NCBI GenBank assembly: GCA_027924585.1 | Contig: BSBM01000372.1 | Coordinates: 8,849,001-8,913,000, forward strand | From: Larix kaempferi | Taxonomy: Eukaryota > Streptophyta > Pinopsida > Pinales > Pinaceae | Direction of reading: 5' to 3' | DNA: 64,000 nt | Part shown: positions 56,671 through 64,000 of the stretch, piece after piece | How positions within the stretch are numbered: position 1 is the first letter of the stretch | Layout of the letters: every line of letters begins with the position of its first letter | The notes under the pieces: generated by a model | The model's database searches: none | Told to the model about the DNA's origin: nothing | What the model saw: the letters and a program-made list of their open reading frames with translations, nothing else | Made by a program: the position numbers and the translations under genes

Positions 56671-58038
56671 GAGATTCTTGAAAGTGTGGCTTCTGTCCCA
56701 GTGGCATCAACATTATTATTTCATGCAGGCGGTATCATGGCAAGGAATCCGCTACATCAATTAGATGTTCCGCGCAAATCATATGTCGTGGCACCTCCAT
56801 ATGGAGCACCAAAATTCCTCCCGAGATCCATTCAGTATGGTATCACCATTGGAACCCCTACCACTGCTCTTCAGACAAGTGACATTCACTCTATCACACC
56901 CTCAAAGCACAGACAAAATAGTGATATTGACCTTAAACGTAGTTTTGAAATAATTACTAAATCACCATTGGTAAACTGGTTTGCCACACCTACTGGAAGT
57001 AGAAACAGGTCCATACCAGACAATTCTAGCATGAAAACTGGGAATGGTATCTTGGATGTTAGTATTAGAGAGCGAGTGATTCCATTCTTCGCAATCGATA
57101 CTCAACACAACCAGAAGCTTACCAATAAAGTTTTGAAGAAACTAGGAGAGGAGGGCGATGTTCGGAATCTCGAGAACGAACTTATGATCATTACATTCCT
57201 TCTAAACTGTTTTAAAAAAAAACTGGGAAATATGTCGATATCAAGAAATAATAATACCAAAGGCGAAAAGAAAAGGGTCGCCAAGGTCGTGCTTCTCACA
57301 AACATGTCGACTGGCAAATCAATTCTTTACCAATTCATGCATGTCCGAAATAATTTAATTACAGTGATAAAGCATGAGCTGAGGATGGCAATGCAGAGAA
57401 GCTGCAAGATAGACGACTATGGTTTTGTTTGGGCATTTTCAGAAGAAATGGTGACGAGGCCATACCAATATCCAGAGCTTTTTTGTTTGAATTTTAGAAA
57501 TGAAAGATATTGTTACACGTCAGCTATAGACATTTGGGTTATCGATTACATTTTTAAGAAAAAAATAGGTATATGCTTTAATTATGAAACGCCACATCTA
57601 GAGGTCGTGACTGGTCAATGCAGCATTGTAATCATAGTTTACATTAATTTAATGCTGAAATTATGGACTATGGTTGAAATTCTAAATAAGACGGTAATAC
57701 AAGGAATATATTCAGAATGTGTGCCATTTTTAAAACCATATGTCTTTCAATATGGAATAATGGTGAAGAAGCAACTTCAGATATTGGATTATCATTTTGA
57801 GGAGCAAGGGATCATTCCATTGATGTATGCATGCAGGTGGTTTCTCACTGTTTTCTCCGTCAACTTGCCATTTCCATTAATCGTTTGGATCTGGGATGCT
57901 TTCATTTACGAAGGCATCAATACGATTTTGGGTAAAAAAAACATAAATTATTTGCAAGTCTGTCTGGTCAAAGCCCACGAAGAAGAGTCGCGACAGGTCA
58001 TAAGAGCCATAGGTTTGGACTTAGTGCTAAAGAATTAA
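56671..58038 (+). pseudogene. Captured chimeric gene: MAP-kinase-like fragment plus partial TBC (Rab-GAP) domain
   Basis: This is the same frame as 56050-56670, after one TAA. The first 180 codons are not recognised. At about 57402-57560 the protein reads CKIDDYGFVWAFSEEMVTRP then YQYPELF and YTSAIDIWVIDYIF. This parallels kinase subdomains VII-IX of MAP kinases (K-I-DFG-LA, VTRWYRAPEL, YT-AIDIWS-GCIF), with DFG changed to DYG, APE to YPE and the S-x-G lost. At about 57730-57930 comes FLKPYVFQYGI, HFEEQGIIPLMYACRWFLTV and FSVNLPFPLIVWIWDAFIYE. This is the C-terminal half of a TBC domain (gi-P--YA-RWFLTLF---LPF--V-RIWD-F--EG). The Arg-finger motif is not seen, so GAP activity is unlikely. No introns interrupt the join, as expected after capture through RNA. 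TBC assignment is fairly firm, the kinase moderate. Confidence 0.6.
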
Positions 58039-59342
58039 ATGAATCGCGATTGCCAAGTGTGGAATTACACACTCTTAGTTTTAAAGAAATAAAAGTGAAG
58101 GATATAAAAATCCATGTACCTAATATATTTAAGTGAAGACATTAAGTGGAGGGGCAAAAGTTAAGATTATATGTAAAAAGGTTAAAAGGGGTTAACTTTT
58201 AATCTAAGTAATAAAAGTATTAATATTATATTGTGTGAGGTAAAAAATAATCATATATTGAAGGTCGAAAAAGAGAAAAGAAGGACATTAAGTTGTTTAA
58301 AGGGAAAATGTTATATATATATATATAGTTATATATATATATTAGTAGGTTAATCATGTGAGAGCTTTTAAACCAATCGGGGGGAGTAGTAAATTAATAA
58401 AAGATTATTTAAAAAGTCTTTTAGATAGCTAAGGTTAGGAGAAGAGACTAAACAAGTAAAGGTTATTTAATGTATTGAGGCAAATTAGTTTTTTATAATA
58501 ATTCATGGAAGATGGGCAACATGGAAATTTTTAGGGGCGAAATTTCACCAATTGGCTATTTTTTAGGTTTTTTTTCAAAAAATAAATTCGCTATTTGGTC
58601 ATTTTTAGCCTCTGATATCGCCTATATATACATAGAATATGTTTTTTAATCATAATATTCGCCAAAATTTACTATTTTAGTAATAAATTGTATGTTTCAT
58701 ATTTAATATTCGCCTACCTATCTATATATATGTTTTTTTCAATCCAAAATAATCGCCTAGAATACTACACTTACCTAAACTATTAGAATCCTTAAAAAAT
58801 ACCCTGGTGGGAAAAAAATCAAAATACATACACATATTAGTGGAAGTTTAAGGACAAGTGGAATTTAAGTTCCAAGACCGAAGGAGTATAACGATAAAGC
58901 CAAGTTTAAGAGAACATAAATATATATATATATATTATTCGAGCGACCACTCCATTGTTATTAAAACAATTATTTAAGGGATAAAGCAATTCGTTTATAG
59001 TGAGTAACAGTTCGTATGAGTATAAAAGTGAAAAGATGGATATTGATTAGATATAGTTATTGAAGATTAAAAAGAAATATTATTACTTTCACAAGATCCT
59101 CGCAAATTCAAAGTACAAGAAGTTTGAATACAAGCAACAGGATAAGAACAATGAGGAGACAACTTCTATAGTACATTCCAATAGAGGAAGAAAAGAAAAA
59201 GAGTTCTATTAAAGAAGAAAGAAGTAGAGGAAGAGACGTGTTATTAACAACTTAATTGTTTTTGAGGAATACAATAAATTTAAAAGATATATTTCTAAAA
59301 TTATGACATTTTGAGGACGAAATGTTCTTAAGAGTGCGACAA
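58039..59342 (+). other. Untranslated 3' region of the gene-carrying retrotransposon
   Basis: AT-rich, without coding similarity. 58540-58760 repeats a TTCGCC/TCGCC phrase at irregular spacing (AATATTCGCC, ATTCGCCTACC, AATCGCCTAG). Just before the 3' LTR the sequence GAGGACGAAATGTTCTTAAG is like the post-integrase tail of gypsy elements, the best clue to the parent family. The usual strong purine tract is replaced by AAGAGTGCGACAA. Confidence 0.5.
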
Positions 59343-59572
59343 TGTAACAAACATAAATATTGTGTAATTAATAATTAAACATAGGATATTATTATTATTA
59401 TGAAAAGGTGCCTATGTTTAGACACAAACTATTATGAAAGGTCACCTTAATAGCCTATAAAGGCTAAAGCCATTTTCTAATTGTAATCATCATTCAATTA
59501 TTCAATATATATATATGTATATATATATACATTTTAATATATTTATCAAGCTTCCGTATCTTTAGCGCAACA
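59343..59572 (+). mobile_element. 3' LTR of the gene-carrying retrotransposon (230 bp)
   Basis: Begins TGTAACAAACATAAATATTG and ends TCTTTAGCGCAACA. Compared with the split 5' LTR it has several substitutions and a shorter (TA)n tract, so insertion was not very recent. TTCAT follows. Confidence 0.88.
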
Positions 59573-59704
59573 TTCATGGACATTGTCTTCTACATTATCT
59601 GATTCAACTAATTCTTCGACATCTTATTCTAGAACATGATCATCTAACTCATGTTGATCATCTTCAACATTGTCTTCTTCTTTGAGACCCTCTTCATTAC
59701 CTTC

Positions 59705-59989
59705 CTATACATTATACTTTACCGACCTTCCCCTTGGATCGTGTCTCACAACAAATGACCAACCCCCTCTACCTGGAACCTCAGAGTAAAATACCTGTTC
59801 ACATTGGATTGGAAGAACATAGGGCTCCGTTCCTAGCTCAAACAACCTTGTATTAACCATGGTAAATCCATTATCATGTTCAATAATAGTTTTATCGGGA
59901 TCACGTTGATTCAATCGTAACCTGTACCATTTGACAACGAACAGAACTACCTTGAAGGATTTAAATTCACACTGAAGAATATCTTCCAA
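59705..59989 (-). pseudogene. CACTA DUF4216 exon
   Basis: The minus-strand frame reads YLEDILQCEF, KVVLFVVKWYRL, GFTMVNTRLF, QCEQVFYSEVPGRGGWSFVV. This matches DUF4216 (Y-G-LE-I, VVLFKC-W, V-N, P-I-A-QAQQVFY, W-VV), which is found near the C-terminus of plant CACTA transposases. It ends at an in-frame stop, after which an acidic frame continues. Confidence 0.85.
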
Positions 59990-60219
59990 ATACCCATAGT
60001 ATCAATTTTTCGAGAGTTATGGATGTCTGACACTTCTAGAGGAAACATTGGTCACCTCAAAGACTGTAGATATCCCACAATCTGATGTTTTCTTCGTTTC
60101 ATCCAACTTTTTGATGTGGTATTTACAGCCATTGCAACACATAGCCTTATGGTGTTTTACCTACAACAAGCCATACACGTAAATATTACATCATGATCCA
60201 TTTATGATGAAGTGCATGT

Positions 60220-60453
60220 TTATGCCCTACAGGGAAAAAAATCAACATGTACATCAATATGTTTGCAAAAAAAATAAATAGTGTTGTTGATTAATATGCT
60301 TGTATGCTTATCTTTTAAACCATATGCTAAATCGATTTCCCTTTGTGTAAGATTGGTATCTCCATTGCGATGTGCTACTTTAACCAATGAAGCCATACCT
60401 TCCCATGATATTCCATGACTAGATTGTTCACATTGTTCAATCCATACCTTCAT
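60220..60453 (-). pseudogene. CACTA transposase linker between DUF4218 and DUF4216
   Basis: The 77-codon minus-strand frame has REIDLAYGLKDKHTSILINN, in the place and with the spacing of the LA-GP...Y.INGYRF segment of TNP2 proteins. Similarity is weak, so the assignment rests mostly on its position between the two better-supported domains. Confidence 0.45.
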
Positions 60454-60769
60454 CCAGCCAAGATTGTTTTCGATGTATAAATGAAGTGCATCCCACTCTC
60501 GACCAACTGTTTGATGAAAATAAAATTAAAATTAAATACAAATGTATATTCACTTAACAAAGTATACACTCTTAATTGATGCATATTGAATATTAAAAAT
60601 AGAATATGTATGATATATACATAAAAATCAACAGTCAAATGTATTATATTAATTAATATCCACTAGCTAATAATTACCTTTCACCTTCCTCGATCTACCT
60701 TTCCCCTTCAGGTACTCCCCTTCGAAATTGATATTGGAGTCTAGATCACAAATGCGACCTAAATTGATA

Positions 60770-61100
60770 TTTCACGCTAATTTAGGAAGGTAATCACTAA
60801 TATACAACATGTTTTGGTATACCATATATCCCTCCATCATATAACCCTCAGTACGTGTTCGTTGTCTAACCAAACCCCTCAAAAATTTCAAGTGCCTCTC
60901 AACCATCCACATGGACCTTGAGTGTACAGGTCCACACAATTCAATCTCCTCAACTTGGTGTATGAGGTAGTGTTCTTGTGCATTGAAAAATGTCGAAGGT
61001 AGATGCTTCTGCATTTCACACATGAGACGAGGAATTTATCTCCTCCAATACTTTATATCTTCTTTATGGATTTCTTTAGATGAAAACCATCTACAAGTGA
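60770..61100 (-). pseudogene. CACTA DUF4218 exon
   Basis: The minus strand shows IPRLMCEMQKHLPSTFFNAQ, then HYLIHQVEEIELCGPVHSRS and RTEGYMMEGYMVYQN. These are the DUF4218 signature blocks (IP-L-C-E-FP-FF, H-V-E-GPV-R, EG-I-EGY). One in-frame stop (WRR*IPRL) precedes the block. DUF4218 lies directly C-terminal to the TNP2 transposase core in plant CACTA proteins; its function is unknown. Confidence 0.8.
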
Positions 61101-61375
61101 CGCAAACCAATCACGAGATTTAACAAAAAAACATTATATTACATAACAAGAATTAGTGCACAAAAATCAAATATAAGTTCTACGATGAATTAAACAAACA
61201 CTAAGTGCATGCAAAAGATCACTACTTACCTCATGTATTTCCCAAGATTATATGTAACTTAATTGACATTGTTGTCGAATTTGTCCGAGAGAGAGAGAGG
61301 TAGAACATACTGTAACAATATACAAATCGTTTCATTTGTTTTAAAAAAAGTAGACAAACAAAATACCAACAATAT

Positions 61376-63275
61376 TGATGGGAATGAAGTATGAGGGTCC
61401 TTCGTTTCCAGTTTTTAATGATATTGATCCTGGAACCTGTGGGTTATGGGCCCAGATTTATTCACCCTCCATCTCTAACATTATAGTAAATTCAAACAAT
61501 ACACAATGGTTATCGAAATCCCACCAGCTACAGGAATCTCGTATTCCTGTCACTTTATAAATTATCAAAATACAAGGCTATCACACAAACCATGATCAAA
61601 CAGATGAATGGGAAAAAATGAATCGCTTATTAACAACAACAACTTGGCATCCATTCATCTCTACGATCTTGCAATCCACATTAGTTGTGAGATAGAAATT
61701 TTGATACACAAGGCTATAACTCAGTCATTGATCCTTCAAACAGTCAAACCAACGTTTAGTAATCTCAGATCTGGAACGCATGAGCATACATAAACAATTG
61801 TTGCATAATTAAATACAAATCACATCATGAATACTCTAAACCAGAGATTGTAAACTCTATTTAATTCTCCACACTTTTACATTCCCACAATTACGACATT
61901 TTTGCTGGCTAGATCTACATTTCGTTGGCCTCCCTTTTTTTTATATTCATAGGTTACATTTACATTATATAACTGAAGATAAACCTCCAGCGCATCAATA
62001 ACTTCTTACAATTTTGCAACGGATTGCTAATAATAGCAACCTCAACTCTAACGTATGAAAGAATCATTATCTTCTTGGTATCTACCTCTTTGCCACGCTC
62101 TTCATCTTCCAATAACGCATTTTCTTCAAACTGATTTGGATGGGAGTCGATGCTCCTGCATCAAACTCCCAAGGTGCAAAATTTATGACCTCCTAGTCAT
62201 ATGATTTCTTGGTCTTGTAATAGCTAACACGGGGATTGCAACAATGCCTCTGTATTAACAAGTTCTCCTTTCTTGCTACATAACGCCTCACCAAATGTTT
62301 CGCCTGAGCTTGGCCTTTTGGAATTCTTCTTGGTCCTCTTCTGGAACCATTTGAGCATTCCTTGCTCCAGGATTATGCAATCTTCCCTTGCAGCTACCTG
62401 CACAAAACAAATACCAATCTTACCTCAAGCACCCACTGCTACATCTTCCAATATCCAACCCAAAAGAGCGAACCCGCTCTGATACCACTTGATGGGAACG
62501 AAGTATGAGGGTCCTTCGTTTCCAGTTTTTAATGATATTGATCCTGGAACCTATGGGTTATGGGCCCATATTTATTCGCCCTCCATCTCAAACATTATAG
62601 GAAATTCAAACAATACACAACTGCTATCGAAATCCCACCAGCTACAAGAATCTTGTATTCCCGTCACTTTATAAATTATCAAAATACAAGGCTATCACAC
62701 AAACCATGATCAAACAGATGAATGGGAAAAAATGAATCGCTTATTAACAACAACTTGGAATCCATTCATCTCTACGATCTTTCAATCCACATGAGTTGTG
62801 AGATAGAAAGTTTGATACACAAGGCTGTAACTCAGTCATTGATCCTTCAAACAGTCAAACCAACGTTTAGTAATCTCAGACCTGGAACGCATGAGCATAC
62901 ATAAACAATTGTTGCATAATTAAATACAAATCACATCATGAATACTCTAAACCAGAGATTGTAAACTCTATTTAATTTTCCACACTTTTACATTCCCACA
63001 ATCACAACGTTTTGGCTGGACAGATCTGCATTTCGTTGGCCTCCCTTTTTTTTTAGATTCACAGGTTACATTTACATTATATAGCTGAAGATAAACCTCC
63101 AGCGCATCAATATATTCCTACAATTCTGCAACGGATTGCTAATAATAGCAACCTCAACTCTAACGTATGAAAGAATCATTATCTTCTTGGTATCTACCTC
63201 TTCGCCACGCTCTTCATCTTCCAATAACGCATTTTATTCAAACTGATTTGGAGGGGAGTCGATGCTCCTGCATCA
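61376..63275 (-). mobile_element. TRIM-like non-autonomous LTR element, 1.9 kb
   Basis: Direct repeats at 61376-62163 (788 bp) and 62490-63275 (786 bp) start TGATGGGAA and end GCTCCTGCATCA, giving TGATG/CATCA inverted ends. The 326-bp interior carries, next to the right repeat, GCTCTGATACCA (62476-62487), the complement of the Met primer site; the element therefore reads on the minus strand. The target duplication AATAT is perfect (61371-61375 and 63276-63280). There is no coding capacity. The LTRs are long for a classic TRIM (usually below 500 bp), so it lies between TRIM and LARD. It splits the CACTA transposase core. Confidence 0.9.
62476..62487 (-). promoter_or_regulatory. Primer-binding site of the TRIM-like element
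   Basis: On the minus strand TGGTATCAGAGC follows the 5' LTR (62490-63275) after two bases. It identifies the orientation and the element's dependence on initiator Met tRNA. Confidence 0.85.
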
Positions 63276-63309
63276 AATATGCACTGGAATAAAAAAATAT
63301 AGCAATAAT

Positions 63310-63784
63310 TATATGCATACCATAATAATTACCTTCATGAAGATATGTCAATATGCGTTTTCACCCCCACAAAATAGCCATTCTTTGTTATGATATTCTT
63401 CATGTTCACACAAAATCCTATGGGAAATTTAATTTTTCGCATGACTTATTTTACAACATTACTTTGCTGCTCCGTTAATATCCATGGAAGTGAGTTTATA
63501 TTAATTTGGTCTCCGTTGCTATGAAATTGAATGACGTCTTTCATTGCATGGTTTCCTTCTTGAATGTCTTTGCAAAATTTGACAATTTTTTCTTTCTCAC
63601 TCCTTCCATCCAATATTCGCCATAATGTTTCAGTCACATTCTTTTCGATATGCATTGTATCAAACAGACGAGCAATTTGTAGGTGCTCATAGTAGGGAAA
63701 CCTACTGAATTGTTTAGGATAAATTTTCATTCCTCGTGGAAGCCCATTAATGCCTTCATGATCACGACGACCATCATGAATCAT
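63310..63784 (-). pseudogene. CACTA Transposase_21 (TNP2) core exon
   Basis: The minus-strand frame shows the hallmark DTMHIEKNVTETLWRILDG and, further on, INSLPWILTEQQSNVVK. After an in-frame TAA come KIKFPIGFCVNMKNI and ITKNGYFVGVKTH, matching the TNP2 segment that ends in KTHDWH. A donor-like AAG|GTAATT follows near 63315. The remainder of the core lies in an exon beyond the TRIM insertion. Confidence 0.8.
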
Positions 63785-63881
63785 AGTTTATAAATAAATT
63801 ACAGAAATCAATGTCAATTACAGTAAAAAACACACAATAAAAAAAATACATAACATTTCATATACGATGATTCATACATAC

Positions 63882-64000
63882 CTTAATGATTTCTATTATA
63901 TTGCAACTTCCATAGGTGAGGTTTCATTCTTTGCGGTTTTAATGCAGTCTCTTTCTTCCCATTGAACATATGTTTTTTGGTAGTTCGATACCTATGATTC
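63882..64000 (-). pseudogene. CACTA transposase exon, truncated by the window edge
   Basis: The minus strand encodes NHRYRTTKKHMFNGKKETAL followed by KPQRMKPHLW, the H-R-H...F-G-E...P pattern upstream of the MHIEKNV block in TNP2 proteins. A splice donor AAG|GTATGT lies at 63882/63881. Confidence 0.6.

Larger units (their letters stand above)
53323..59572 (+). mobile_element. LTR retrotransposon carrying captured host-gene fragments
   Basis: The 3' LTR is 59343-59572 (230 bp, TGTAACAAACAT...GCGCAACA). The 5' LTR has the same ends but is split: 53323-53493 and 55879-56022, with a hAT-like element between. The target duplication TTCAT is perfect (53318-53322 and 59573-59577). The Met primer site TGGTATCAGAGC begins at 56024. 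TTTTGAGGACGAAATGTTCT lies just before the 3' LTR, like the tail of gypsy elements. There is no reverse transcriptase, integrase or protease, so the element is non-autonomous. Its single long frame (56050-58038, one in-frame stop) carries host-like kinase and TBC segments. It inserted into the acidic tail of the CACTA transposase. Confidence 0.88.
53204..64000 (-). pseudogene. CACTA (En/Spm) transposase gene, decayed and interrupted
   Basis: Minus-strand coding pieces appear in the order of plant CACTA TNP2 proteins. They are: the N-terminal-side exon at 64000-63882 (continues beyond the window), Transposase_21 core (63784-63310), a mini-exon (about 61308-61248), DUF4218 (about 61100-60770), a linker (60453-60220), DUF4216 (59989-59705), and an acidic tail that ends at the TGA 53206-53204. 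Two retrotransposons sit inside (61376-63275 and 53323-59572, each with a 5-bp target duplication). In-frame stops are present, for example directly after DUF4216 and after SNVVK in the core. The intact protein would cut and paste the transposon by binding its ends; this copy is inactive. Confidence 0.85.

Overview
This window looks like nuclear DNA from a vascular plant with a large, AT-rich, transposon-packed genome. Evidence: Ty1/copia and Ty3/gypsy LTR retrotransposons with initiator-Met primer sites, a CACTA (En/Spm) transposase with plant-type introns, LINE remnants, a hAT-like insertion and a TRIM-like element. A conifer or other gymnosperm is my guess from the style of the elements; this is weak inference. 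I see no intact host gene, no tRNA or rRNA gene and no CRISPR array.

Layout. 1-9430: decayed LTR-retrotransposon pieces (an apparent 3' LTR start at 2641, a truncated copia-type gag at about 3640-4930 with its own 3' LTR start at 5602) and a LINE RNase H relic on the minus strand (7235-7577). 9444-17642: a short tandem array (unit containing TTCGGCTAAGACTACAACC) interrupted by an almost complete copia element, 9634-17623, with 491-bp LTRs differing at about three positions and the target duplication CTATC. Its gag-pol is broken twice, and about 2.3 kb of successive minisatellites (units 87, 45, 38 and 23 bp) lie between RNase H and the 3' LTR.

17643-39429: a large gypsy-like element with about 2.49-kb LTRs, a Met primer site and no recognisable gag or pol of its own. 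It has three LTRs (A, B, C). The outer flanks share GACCT, and the middle LTR-B is preceded by a copy of the outside flanking array, so a tandem duplication is likely. Nested in it on the minus strand is a chromovirus-type gypsy (pol 25785-28110) with a probable 4.5-kb LTR and target duplication CAACT. 43266-51640 is a second member of the LTR-A/B/C family, minus strand, with 1.97-kb LTRs. Its non-coding interior is similar to that of the first, which points to a non-autonomous LARD-like family.

51641-64000: a decayed minus-strand CACTA transposase gene (TNP2 domain, DUF4218, DUF4216, acidic tail ending at 53204) that has taken several insertions. One is a 1.9-kb TRIM-like element (61376-63275, duplication AATAT). 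Another is a 6.2-kb retrotransposon (53323-59572, duplication TTCAT) whose only coding frame carries no reverse transcriptase. That frame has a coiled-coil-like N-terminus, a degenerate MAP-kinase-like stretch and the C-terminal half of a TBC (Rab-GAP) domain. Its 5' LTR is in turn split by a 2.4-kb hAT-like element (53494-55870, duplication TATTATAT). The probable CACTA left terminus at 41318 would make the CACTA element the host of the 43-52 kb gypsy as well.

The chimeric gene-carrying retrotransposon at 53-59 kb is the item most worth follow-up. Next are the minisatellite block in the copia element and the three-LTR structure.
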